Assembly (NCBI RefSeq): GCF_051401765.1
Contig: NW_027480423.1
Coordinates: 4,526,001 to 4,590,000 of the forward strand
Direction of reading: 5' to 3'
Length of the DNA: 64,000 nt
Source: Calliopsis andreniformis
Taxonomy: Eukaryota; Arthropoda; Insecta; Hymenoptera; Andrenidae
The number at the start of each line of letters is the position of its first letter. Within the stretch, counting starts at the first letter, position 1. Positions 23,090 to 35,339 of the stretch are shown one piece after another. Made by a program: the position numbers and the translations under genes. The notes under the pieces are model-generated. The model saw nothing but the letters and a program-made list of their open reading frames with translations. It did no database searches and was not told the DNA's origin.

Positions 23090-24635
23090 CAATTATTCGT
23101 TTTATAGGATGGAAGAACTGTTGTATTTATATTGTATTTTATGCTGCTGGCGTTCACTTCTTAGGCCCTAAATATTCGATCTGGTGGAACAACGCCCTGG
23201 GGTGAAGCCTAGGTTGCCCGGAACGTAGAAATGACCTTAACTTTGTCACTGGGTGCTATTATTCGTTTTATACGATGGAAAAACTGTTCTATTAATTTTG
23301 TATTTTATGCTTCGGTCGTTGACTTCTAAGGCCCTAACTGTTCGATCTGGTGGAACAACGCCCTAGAGTGAAGCCTAGGTTACCCGGAACGTAGGAACGA
23401 CCAGTACTTTCACATTGTTTGCAGTGACTCCTGTTATACGATGGAAAAACTGTTGCATCTTTATTGAACTTTATGCTTCTGGCGTTGACTTCTAAGGCCC
23501 TAACTATTCTATCTGGTGTATCAACGCCCTAGAGTGAAGCCTAGGTTGCTCGGAATGTAAAAATGACCATAACATTCACACTGGTTGAAATTATTCGTTT
23601 TATACGATAGAAAAACTGTTGTATTTATATTGTATTTTATGCTTCTGGCGTTGACTTCTAAGGCACAAACTATTCGATCTGGTGGAGCAATGCCCTAGTG
23701 TGAAGCCTAGGTTTCCCGGAACGTAGAAATGACCATCACTTTCAAACTGGTTGCAATTATTCCTGTTATATGATGGAAAATCTGTTGTATTTTTATTGCA
23801 TTTTATGCTTCGGACATTGACTTCTAAGGTTCTAATTATTCAATCTGTTGGAGCAACGCCCTAGGGTGAAGCCTAGGTTGCCCGGAAAGTAGAAATGACG
23901 ATGACTTTCACGCTGGTTGCAATTATTCGTTTTATACGATGGAAAAGCTGTTGCATCTTTATTGTATTTTATGCTTCTGTCGTTGACGTCTAAGGCCGTA
24001 GCTATTAGATGTGGTGGAGCAACGTACTAGAGTGACGCCTAGGTTGCCTGGAACGTAGAAATGACCATTACTTTCGCAATGTTTGCAATTATTCGTTTTA
24101 TATGATGGAAGAACTGTTGTATTTATATTGTATTTTATGCTGCTGGCGTTCACTTCTTAGGCCCTAACTATTCGATCTGGTGGAACAACGCCCTGGGGTG
24201 AAGCCTAGGTTGCCCGGAACGTAGAAATGACCATAACTTTGTCACTGGTTGCTATTATTCGTTTTATACGATGGAAAAACTGATCTATTAATTTTGCATT
24301 TTATGCTTCGGTCGTTGACTTCTAAGGGCCTAACTGTTCGATCTGGTGGAACAACGCCCTAGAGTGAAGCCTAGGTTACCCGGAACGTAGGAACGACCAG
24401 TACTTTCACATTGTTTGCAGTGACTCCTGTTATACGATGGAAAAACTGTTGCATCTTTATTGTATTTATGCTTCTGGCGTTGACTTCTAAGGCCCTAACT
24501 ATTCTATCTGGTGTATCAACGCCCTAGAGTGAAGCCTAGGTTGCTCGGAATGTAAAAATGACCATAACATACACACTGGTTGAAATTATTCGTTTTATAC
24601 GATGGAAAAACTGTTGTATTTAAATTGTATTTTAT
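23090..24635 (+). repeat. 6-monomer repeat (996 bp), partial second copy
   Basis: The stretch from about 23090 to 23640 recurs at about 24086 to 24635. Shared rare variants are 'gatggaagaactg', 'tttgtcactgg', 'tattaatttt' and 'gtatcaacgccc'. One base is missing in the second copy near 24466 ('ttgtatttatgc'). Only the flanks of the 996-bp unit are duplicated in view, so this could be a remnant of a longer higher-order repeat. Confidence 0.75.
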
Positions 24636-27600
24636 GCTTCTGGCCTTGATCTCTTAGGCCCTAACTATTCAATCTGGTGGAACAACACCCTAGAGTGAGG
24701 CCTAGGTTGCCCGGAACGTAGAAACGACCATCACTTCCACACTGGTAGCAGTCATTCGTTTTATACGATGGAAAGACTATTGTATTTATATTGTATTTTA
24801 TGCTTCTGGCGTTGGCTTCTAAGGCACAAACTATTCAATCTGTTGGAGCGACGCCCTAGGGTGAAGCCTAGGTTGCGCGGAAAGTAGAAATGACGTTAAC
24901 CTTCATACTGGTTGCAATTATTCGTTTTATACGATGGAAAAACTGTTGTATTTATATTGTTTTTTATGCTTCTGACATTGACTTCTAAGGCACTAACTAT
25001 TCGATCTGTTGGAGCAACGCCCTAGAGTGATGCCGAGGTTGCCCGGAACGTAGAAATGACCATCACTTTCAAACTGGTTGGAATTATTCCGGTTATATGA
25101 TGGAAAAACTGTTGTATTTTTATTGCATTTTATGCTTCGGGCATTGACTTCTAAGACCCTAACTATTCAATCTGTTGGAGCAACGCCCTAGGGTAAACCT
25201 AGGTTGCCCGGAAAGTAGAAATGACCATCACTTTCAAACTGGTTGCAATGAATCCTTTTATACGATGGAAAAACAGTTGTATTTTTATTGCATTTTATGC
25301 TTCCGGCGTTGACTTCTAAGGCCCTAACTATTCAATCTGTTGGAGCAACGCCCTAGGGTGAAGCCTAGGTTGCGCGGGAAGTAGAAATGACAATAACTTT
25401 CACACTGGTTGCAATTATTCGTTTTATACGATGGAAAAGCTATTGTATTTATATTGTATTTTATGCTGCTGGCGTTCACTTCTTAGGCCCTAACTGTTCA
25501 ATCTGGTGGAACAACACCCTAGAGTGAGGCCTAGGTTGCCCGGAACGTAGAAATGACATCACTTCCATACTGGTAGCAATCATTCGTTTTATACGATGGA
25601 AAAACTGTTGTATTTATATTGTATTTTATGCTTCTGGCGTTGACTTCTAAGGCACAAACTATTCGATCAGGAGGAGCAATGCCCTAGAGTGAAGTCTATG
25701 TTGTCCGGAACGTAGAAATGACCATCACTTTCAAACTGGTGGCAATTATTTCTGTTATATGATGGAAAAACTGTTGTATTTTTATTGCATTTTATGCTTC
25801 GGGCATTGACTTCTAAGGTCCTAACTATTCAGTCTGTTGGAGCAGCACCCTAGGGTGAATCCTAGGTTGCCCGGAAAGTGGAAAAGACAATAACTTTCAC
25901 ACTGGTTGCAATTATTCGTTTTATACGATGGAAAAGCTGTTGCATCTTTATTGTATTTTATGCTTCTGTCGTTGACGTCTAAGGCCGTAGCTATTAGATG
26001 TGGTGGAGCAACGCACTAGAGTGACGCCTAGGCTGCCTGGAACGTAGAAATGACCATTACTTTCGCAATGTTTGCAATTATTCATTTTATACGATGGAAA
26101 AACTGTTGTACTTATATTGTATTTTATGCTTCTGGCGTTGACTTCTTATGCCACAACTATTCAATCTTGTGGAACAACGCCCTAGGGTGAAGCCTAGGTT
26201 GACCGGAACGTAGAAATGGAAATAACTTTCACACCGGTAGCAATTATTCGTTTTATACGATGGAAAAATTGATATATTTAAATTGTATTTTATGCTTCTG
26301 GCGTTGATTTCTTAGGCCCTAACTATTCAATCTGGTGGAGCAACACCCTAGAGTGAGGCCTAGGTTGCCCGGCACGTAGAAATGACCATCACTTCCATAC
26401 TGGTAGCAATCATTCGTTTTATACGATGGAAAAACTGTTGTATTTATATTGTATTTTATGCTTCTGGCGTTGACTTCTAAGGCACAAACTATTCAATCTG
26501 TTGGTTCAACGCCCTAGGGTGAAGCCTAGGTTGCTCGGAATGTAGAAATGACCATAACATTCACACTGGTTGAAATTATTCGTTTTATACGATGGAAAAG
26601 CTGTTGCATCTTTATTGTATTTTATGCTTCTGGCGTTGACTTCTAAGGCCCTAACTATTCGATCTGGTGGAGCAACGCCGTGGAGTGAAGCCTAGGTTGA
26701 CCGGAACGTAGAAATGACCATCACTTTCAAACTGGTTGCAATTAATCCTTTTATACGATAGAAACACTGTTGTATTTTTACTGCATTTTATGCTTCGGGC
26801 GTTGACTTCTAAGGCCCTAACTATTCAATCTGTTGTGTCAAATCCCTAGAGTGAAGCCTAGGTTGCTCGGAATGTAGAAATGACCATAACATTCACACTG
26901 GTTGAAATTATTCGTTTTATACGATGGAAAAGCTGTTGCATCTTTATGGTATTTTATGCTTCTGGCGTTGACTTCTAAGGCCCTAACTATTCGATCTGGT
27001 GGTGCAACGCCCCAGAGTGAAGCCTAGGTTGCCCGGAACGTAGAAATGACCATCACTTTCAAGCTGGTTGCAATTAATCCTTTTATACGATGGAAAGACT
27101 GTTGTATTTATATTGTATTTTATGCTTCTGGCGTTCACTTCTTAGGCCCTAACTATTCGATCTGGTGGAACAACGCCCTAGGGTGAAGCCTAGGTTGCCC
27201 GGAACGTAGAAATGACCATAACTTTTACACTGGTAGCAATTATTCGTTTTATACAATGGAAAAACTGTTGTATTTATATTGTATTTTATGCTTCTGGCGT
27301 TGACTTCTTAGGCCCTAACAATTCGATCTGGTGGAACAACGACCTAGAGTGAAGCCTAGGTTGCCTGGAACGTACAAATGACCATAGCTTTCATACTGGT
27401 TGCAATTATTCGTTTTATATGATGGAAAAACTGTTGTATTTATATTGTATTTTATGCTTCTGGCGTTCACTTCTTAGGCCCTAACTACTCGATCTGTTGG
27501 AACAGCGCCCTATGGTGATGCCTAGGTTGACCGGAACGTAGAAATGACCATAACTTTCACACCGGTAGCAATTATTCGTTTTACACGATGGAAAAACTGT

Positions 27601-28569
27601 TTTATTTGTTTTGTATTTTATGCATCGGGCGTTGACTTCTAAGGCCCTAACTATTCAATCTGTTGGAGCAACGCCCTAGGGTGAAGCCTAGGTTGCCCGG
27701 AAAGTAGAAATGACGTTAAGATTCACACCGGTAGCAATTATTCGTTTTACACGATGGAAAAACTGTTATATTTATATAGTATCTTATGTTTCTGGCGTTG
27801 ACTTCTTAGGCCCTAACAATTCGATCTGATGGAACAACGACCTAGAGTGAGGCCTAGGTTGCCCGGAACGTAGAACTGATCATAACTTTTACACTGGTAG
27901 CAATTAATCGTTTTATACAATGGAAAAACTGTTGTATGTATATTGTATTTTATGCTTCGGGCGTTGACTTCTAAGGTCCTAACTGTTCAATCTGTTGGAG
28001 CAACGCCCTAGGGTGAAGCCTAGGTTGCCCGGAAAGTGGAAAAGACAATAACTTTCACACTGGTTGCAATTATTCGTTTTATACGATGGAAAAGCTGTTG
28101 CATCTTTATTGTATTTTATGCTTCTTTCGTTGACGTCTAAGGCCGTAGCTATTAGATGTGGTGGAGCAACGCACTAGAGTGACGCCTAGGCTGCCTGGAA
28201 CGTAGAAATGACCATTAGTTTCGCAATGTTTGCAATTATTCATTTTATACGATGGAAAAACTGTTGTATTTATATTGTATTTTATGCTTCTGGCGTTGAC
28301 TTCTAAGGCCCTAACTATTCGATCTGGTGGAGCAATGCCCTAGTGTGAAGCCTAGGTTGCCCGGAACGTAGAAATGACCACCACTTTCAAACTGGTTGCA
28401 ATTATTCCTGTTATATGATGGAAAAACTGTTGTATTTTTATTGCATTTTATGCTTCGGGCATTGACTTCTAAGGTCCTAACTATTCAATCTGTTGGAGCA
28501 ACGCCCTAGGGTGAAGCCTAGGTTGCCCGGAAAGTAGAAATGACAATAACTTTCACACTGGTTGCAATT

Positions 28570-30299
28570 ATTCGTTTTATACGATGGAAAAGCTGTTGCA
28601 TCTTTATTGTATTTTATGCTTCTGTCGTTGACGTCTAAGGCCGTAGCTATTAGATGTGGTGGAGCAACGCACTAGAGTGACGCCTAGGTTGCCTGGAACG
28701 TAGAAATGACCATTACTTTCGCAATGTTTGCAATTATTCATTATATACGATGGAAACACTGTTGTCCTTATATTGTATTTTATGCTTCTGGCGTTGACTT
28801 CTTATGCCACAACTATCCCATCTGGTGGAACAACGCCCTAGGGTGAAGCCTAGGTTGACCGGAACGTAGAAATGGAAATAACTTTCACACCGGTAGCAAT
28901 TATTCGTTTTATACGATGGAAAAACAGTTCTATTTATTTTGTATTTTATGCTTCGGCCGTTGACTTCTAAGGCCGTAACTATTCGATCTGTTCTAGCAAC
29001 GCCCTAGGGTGAAGCCTAGGTTACCCGGAACATAGAAATGACCAGTACTTTCACACTGTTCGCAGTGACTCCTGTTATACGATGGAAAAACTGTTGCATC
29101 TTTATTGAATTTTATGCTTCTGGCGTTGACTTCTAAGGCCCTAACTATTCTATCTGGTGTATCAACGCCCTAGGGTGAAGCCTAGGTTGCTCGGAATGTA
29201 AAAATGACCATAACATTCACACTGGTTGAAATTATTCGTTTTATACGATGGAAAAACTGTTATATTTAAATTGTATTTTATGCTTCTGGCGTTGATTTCT
29301 TAGGCCCTAACTATTCAATCTGGTGGAACAACACCCTAGAGTGAGGCCTAGGTTGCCCGGAACGTAGAAATGACCATCACTTCCATACTGGTAGCAATCA
29401 TTCGTTTTGTACGATGGAAAAACTGTTGTATTTGTATTGTATTTTATGCTTCTGGCGTTGACTTCTAAGGCACAAACTATTCAATCTGTTGGGTCAACGC
29501 CCTAGAGTGAAGCCTAGGTTGCTCGGAATGTAGAAATGACCATAACATTCACACTGGTTGAAATTATTCGTTTTATACGATGGAAAAACTGTTGTATTTT
29601 TACTGCATTTTATGCTTCGGGCGTTGACTTCTAAGGCCCTAACTATTCAATCTGTTGGGTCAACGCCCTAGAGTGAAGCCTAGGTTGCTCGGAATGTAGA
29701 TATGACCATTACATTAACACTGGTTGAAATTATTCGTTTTATACGATGGAAAAGCTGTTGCATCTTTATTGTATTTTATGCTTCTGTCGTTGACGTCTAA
29801 GGCCGTAGCTATTAGATGTGGTGGAGCAACGCACTAGAGTGACGCCTAGGTTGCCTGGAACGTAGAAATGACCATTACTTTCGCAATGTTTGCAATTATT
29901 CATTTTATACGATGGAAAAACTGTTGTCCTTATATTGTATTTTATGCTTCTGGCGTTGACTTCTTATGCCACAACTATCCCATCTGGTGGAACAACGCCC
30001 TAGGGTGTAGCCTAGGTTGACCGGAACGTAGAAATGGAAATAACTTTCACACCGGTAGCAATTATTCGTTTTATACGATGGAAAAACAGTTCTATTTATT
30101 TTGTATTTTATGCTTCGGCCGTTGACTTCTAAGGCCCAAACTATTCGATCTGTTCTAGCAACGCCCTAGGGTGAAGCCTAGGTTACCCGGAACGTAGAAA
30201 TGACCAGTACTTTCACACTGTTCGCAGTGACTCCTGTTATACGATGGAAAAACTGTTGCATCTTTATTCAATTTTATGCTTCTGGCGTTGACTTCTGAG
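28570..30299 (+). repeat. 7-monomer repeat (1162 bp), partial second copy
   Basis: About 28570-29137 matches 29732-30299 at an offset of 1162 bp. Diagnostic variants are 'gttgtccttatattg', 'aactatcccatctgg', 'atggaaataac' and 'gttcgcagtgactcc'. Only scattered single-base changes separate the copies. Identity stops in the 'ttctaaggccc' part of the monomer. Confidence 0.8.
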
Positions 30300-30309
30300 G
30301 CCCTAACTA

Positions 30310-32015
30310 TTCAAACTGTTCGAGCAACGCCCTAGGGTGTAGCCTAGGTTGCCCGGAAAGTAGAAATGACCATCACTTTCATACTGGTTGCAATTACTCG
30401 TATCATATGATGGAAAAACTGTTGTATTTATATTGTATTTTATGCTTCTGGCGTTCACTTCTTAGGCCCTAACTATTCGATCTGGTGGAACAACGCCCTA
30501 GGGTGAATCCTAGGTTGCCCGGAACGTAGAAATGACCATAACTTTTACACTGGTAGCAATTATTCGTTTTATACGATGGAAAAACTGTTCTATTTATTTT
30601 GTATTTTATGCTTCGGGCGTTCACTTCTTAGGCCCTAACTAGTCGATCTGGTGGAACAACGCCCTGGGGTGAAGCCTAGGTTGCCCGGAACGTAGAAATG
30701 ACCATATCTTTCACACTGGTTGCTATTATTCGTTTTATACGATGGAAAAACTGTTCTATTTATTTTGTATTTTATGCTTCGGGCGTTGACTTCTATGGCC
30801 CGACCTATTCGATCTGGTGAAGCAACACCCTAGAGTCAAGCCTAGGTTGCCCGGAACGTAGAAATGACCATAACATTCACACCGGTTGCAATTATTCATG
30901 CTATACGTTGGAAAAACTATTGCATTTTTATTGTAATTTATGCTTGTAGCGTTGACTGCTAAGGCCGTAGCTATTAGATGTGGTGGAGTAACGCCCTAGA
31001 GTGACGCCTACGTTGCCTGGAACGTAGAAATGACCATTACTTTCACAATGTTTCCAATTGTTCATTTTATACGATGGAAAAACTGTTGTACTTATATTGT
31101 ATTTTATTCTTGTGGCGTTGAATTCTAAGTCCCTAGCTATGCGATCTGGTGGAGCAACGTCCTAGAGTGAAACCTAGGTTGCCCGGAACGTAGAAATTAC
31201 CATAACTTTCACACTGGTAGGAATTATTCGTTTTATACGATGGAAAAACTGTTGTATTTATAGTGAATTTTATGCTTCTGGCACTGACTTCTAGGGCACT
31301 AACTATTCGATCTGGTGGAGCAGCGACCCAGGGGGAAGCCTAGGTTGCCCGGAACGAAGAAATGACCATTACTTTTACACTGGTTTCAATTATTCGTTTT
31401 ATACGATGGAAAAACTGTTGATCTTTATTATATTTTATTCTTCGTGCGTTCACTTCTAAGGCCCTAACTAATCCATCTGGTGGAGCAACGCCCTAGAGTG
31501 AAGCCTAGGTTGCCCGGAACAATGATATGCCATTACTTTCACACTGGTTTCAATAATTCCTGATATACGATCGAAAAACTGTTGCATCTTTATTGTATTT
31601 TATGCTTCTGGCGTTGACTTCTAAGGCCCTAACTATTCGATCTGGTGGAGCAACGCCCTAGAGTGAAGCCTAGGTTGCCCGGAAAGTAGAAATGACTATA
31701 ACTTTCACACTGGTTGCAATTATTCGTTTTATACGATGGAAAAGCTGTTGTATTTATACCGTATTTTATGCTTCTGGCGTTGACTTCTTATGCCCTAACC
31801 ATTCCATCTGGTGGAACAACGCCCTAGGGTGATGCCTAGGTTGCCCGGAACGTAGAAATAACCATAACTTTCACACCGGTAGCAATTATTCGTTTTATAC
31901 GATGGTAAAACTGTTGTATTTATATTGCATTTTATGCTTCGGGCGTTGACTTGTAAGGCCCTAACTATTCAATCTGTTGGAGCAACGCCCTAGGGTGAAG
32001 CCTAGGTTGCCCGGA
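30310..32015 (+). repeat. Region 6: mixed monomers
   Basis: About ten monomers of several subtypes with no internal long repeat that I can see. Parts resemble later blocks: 'ctgctaaggccg' with 'gagtaacgcc' near 30957 returns near 43570, 46220 and 54690, and 'ggaacaatgatatgcc' near 31516 returns near 42470, 44793 and 55416. This region therefore holds isolated relatives of units that are amplified further right. Confidence 0.7.
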
Positions 32016-32960
32016 ACGTAGAAATGATCATCACTTTCAAACTGGTGGCAATTAATCCTTTTATACGATGGAAAAACTGTTGTATTTATATTGCATTTTA
32101 TGCTTCGGGCGTAGACTTCTATGGCCCTACCTATTCGATCTGGTGGAGCAACAACCTACAGTGAAGCCTAGGTTGCCCGGAACGTAGATATGACCATAAG
32201 CTTCACACAGGTTGCAATTATTCGTTTTCTACGATGGAAAAGCTGTTGTATTTATATTGTATTTTATGCTTCCGGTGTTGACTTCTTAGACCCTAACTCT
32301 TCGATCTGGTGGAGCAACGCCTCAGAGTTAAGTCTAGGATGCCCGAAACGTCGAAATGATCGTTACTTTCGCACTGGTTGCAATTAGTCATGCTATACAA
32401 TGGAAAAACTGTTGTATTTATATTGTATTTTATGCTTCTGGCGTTGACTTCTAAGGCCGCAGCTATTCGATGTGGTGGAGCAACGCCCTCGAGTGATGCC
32501 TAGGTTGCCCGGAACGTAGAAATGCCCATTACTTTCACACTGGTTGCAATTATTAGTTTTATACGATGGAAAAACTGGTCTATTTATTTTGTATTTTATG
32601 CTTCGGGCGTTGACTTCTAAGGCCCTAACTATTCAATCTGTTGGAGCGACGCCCTAGGGTGAAGCCTAGGTTGCCCGGAAAGTAGAAATGACCATACCTT
32701 TCATACTGGTTGCAACTATTTGTTTTATACGATGGAAAAGCTGTTGTATTTAAACCGTATTTTATGCTTCTGGCGTTGACTTCTTATGCCCTACCTATTC
32801 CATCAGGCGGAACAACGCCCTAGGTAGAAGCCTGGGTTGCCCGGAACGTAGAAATGACCATTACATTCACACCCGTAGCAATTATTCGTTTTATACGATG
32901 GAAAAACTGTTCTATTTATTTTGTATTTTATGCTTCGGGCGTTGACTTCTAAGGCCCTAA
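32015..32960 (+). repeat. 11-monomer duplication, first copy
   Basis: This segment recurs at 33841-34788 with an offset of 1826 bp, eleven monomers. Both copies contain 'tagatatgaccataagc', 'cctcagagttaagtctagg' and 'ggtctatttattttg'. The spurious plus-strand frame at 32190-32387 is repeated identically at 34016-34213 for this reason. Confidence 0.85.
32321..32400 (+). repeat. 'cctcagagttaag' monomer lineage, example
   Basis: This monomer has 'ctcagagttaagtctagg' followed by 'atgcccgaaacg' and, in the next monomer, 'gcaattagtcatgc'. It has lost both the GCAAC/GTTGC dyad and the TTCG motif. Members are near 15891, 20872, 32321, 34147, 38463, 49749, 52571, 53733, 57715 and 62028, spread over the whole window and carried along in the higher-order units. 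Confidence 0.7.
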
Positions 32961-33459
32961 CTATTCAATCTGTTGGAGCAACGCCCTAGGGTGAAGCCTA
33001 GGTTGCCGGGAAAGTAGAAATAACCACAACTTTCATACTTGTTGCAATTATTCGTTTTATACGATGGAAAAACTGTTATTTTTATATTGTATTTTAGGCT
33101 TCTGGCGTTGCCTTCTTAGGCCCTAACTATTCGATCTGGTGGTACAACGCCCTAGAGTGAAGCCTAGGTCGCCCGGAACGTAGAAATGACCATCACTTTC
33201 ACACTGGTAGTAATTATTCGTTTAATACAATGGAAAAACTGTTCTATTTATTTTGTATTTTATGCTTCGGGCGTTGACTTCTAAGGCCCTAACTATTCGA
33301 TCTGGTGGAGCAACGCCCTAGAGTGAAGCCCAGGTTGCCCGGAACGTAGAAATGAACATAACTTTCACACTGGTGGCAATTATTCGTTTCATACAATGGA
33401 AAAGCTGTTATATTTATTTTGTATTTTATGCTTCTGAAGGTGCCTTCTTAGGCCCTAAG

Positions 33460-34000
33460 TGTTCGATCTGGTGGAGCAACGCACTAGAGTGAAGCCTAGG
33501 TTGCCCGGAACGTAGAAATGATCATCACTTTCAAACTGGTTGCAATTAATCCTTTTATACGATGGAAAAACTGTTGTATTTATATTGCATTTTATGCTTC
33601 GGGCGTAGACTTCTATGGCCCTACCTATTCGATCTGGTGGAGCAACACCCTACAGTGAAGCCTAGGTTGCCCGGAACGTAGATATGACCATAACCTTCAC
33701 ACAGGTTGCAATTATTCGTTTTCTACGATGGAAAAGCTGATGTATTTATATTGTATTTTATGCTTCCTGTGTTGACTTCTAAGGCCCTAAGTGTTCGATC
33801 TGGTGGAGCAACGCACTAGAGTGAAGCCTAGGTTGCCCGGAACGTAGAAATGATCATCACTTTCAAACTGGTTGCAATTAATCCTTTTATAAGATGGAAA
33901 AACTGTTGTATTTATATTGCATTTTATGCTTCGGGCGTAGACTTCTATGGCCCTACCTATTCGATCTGGTGGAGCAACAACCTACAGTGAAGCCTAGGTT
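33460..34000 (+). repeat. Dimer repeat 'aagtgttcgatc' / 'gatcatcactttc'
   Basis: A two-monomer unit (332 bp) is in tandem here: 'ctaagtgttcgatctgg', 'aaatgatcatcac', 'gggcgtagacttc', then 'tagatatgacc' and 'gctgatgtattt'. The same dimer recurs at about 35787-36450, 37945-38340 and 40095-40430, inside the 13-monomer unit. It is a building block of the right half of the window. Confidence 0.75.
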
Positions 34001-34788
34001 GCCCGGAACGTAGATATGACCATAAGCTTCACACAGGTTGCAATTATTCGTTTTCTACGATGGAAAAGCTGTTGTATTTATATTGTATTTTATGCTTCCG
34101 GTGTTGACTTCTTAGACCCTAACTCTTCGATCTGGTGGAGCAACGCCTCAGAGTTAAGTCTAGGATGCCCGAAACGTCGAAATGATCGTTACTTTCGCAC
34201 TGGTTGCAATTAGTCATGCTATACAATGGAAAAACTGTTGTATTTATACCGTATTTTATGCTTCTGGCGTTGACTACTAAGGCCGCAGCTATTCGATGTG
34301 GTGGAGCAACGCCCTAGAGTGATGCCTAGGTTGCCCGGAACGTAGAAATGCCCATTACTTTCAAACTGGTTGCAATTATTAGTTTTATACGATGGAAAAA
34401 CTGGTCTATTTATTTTGTATTTTATGCTTCGGGCGTTGACTTCTAAGGCCCTAACTATTCAATCTGTTGGAGCAACGCCCTAGGGTGAAGCCTAGGTTGC
34501 CCGGAAAGTAGAAATGACCATACCTTTCATACTGGTTGCAATTATTTGTTTTATACGATGGAAAAGCTGTTGTATTTAAACCGTATTTTATGCTTCTGGC
34601 GTTGACTTCTTATGCCCTACCTATTCCATCTGGTGGAACAACGCCCTAGGGAGAAGCCTGGGTTGCCCGGAACGTAGAAATGACCATAACATTCACACCG
34701 GTAGCAATTATTCGTTTTATACGATGGAAAAACTGTTCTATTTATTTTGTATTTTATGCTTCGGGCGTTGACTTCTAAGGCCCTAACT
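33841..34788 (+). repeat. 11-monomer duplication, second copy
   Basis: This is the second copy of 32015-32960, differing by scattered single bases such as 'ataagatgg' against 'atacgatgg' and 'gactactaagg' against 'gacttctaagg'. Identity ends in the 'aactattc' segment near 34788. Confidence 0.85.
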
Positions 34789-35339
34789 ATTCGATCTGGT
34801 GGAGCAACGCCCTAGAGTGAAGCCTAGGTTGCCAGGAACTTAGAAGTGACCATAACTTTCACACTGGTTGCAATTATTCCTGTTATACGATGGAAAAACT
34901 CTTGTATATTTATTGTATTTTATGCTTCGGGCGTTGACTTCCATGGCCCTACCATTTCGATTTGGTGGAGCAACACCCTACAGTGAAGCCTAGGTTGTCA
35001 GAAACGTAGAAATGAACATAACTTTCACACTGGTAGAAATTATTCGTTTTATACAATGGAAAAACTGTTCTATTTATTTTGTATTTTATGCTTCGGGCGT
35101 TGACTTCTAAGGCCCTAACTATCCGATCTGGTGGAGCAACGCCCTAGAGTGAAGCCTAGGTTGCCCGGAACGTAGAAATGACCAGAACTTTCACACTGGT
35201 TGCTATTATTCGTTTTATACGATGGAAAAACTGTTATATTTATACTGTATTTTATGCTTCTGACGTTGACTTCTTAGGCCCTAAGTGTTCGATCTGGTGG
35301 AGCAACGCCCTAGAGTGAAGCCTAGGTTGCCCGGAACGT

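Larger units (their letters stand above)
22060..30310 (+). repeat. Region 5: 'gacgtctaagg' subfamily with 5-, 6-, 7- and 13-monomer repeats
   Basis: A monomer with 'gtcgttgacgtctaagg' and 'agctattagatgtgg' returns near 22155, 23985, 25975, 28130, 28630 and 29793. Offsets between matching blocks are multiples of the monomer: 830 bp (22681 and 23511), 996 bp (23245 and 24241), 1162 bp (28631 and 29793) and 2158 bp (25881 and 28039). The blocks overlap, so no single higher-order unit fits the whole region; repeated exchanges with different registers do. Confidence 0.8.
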
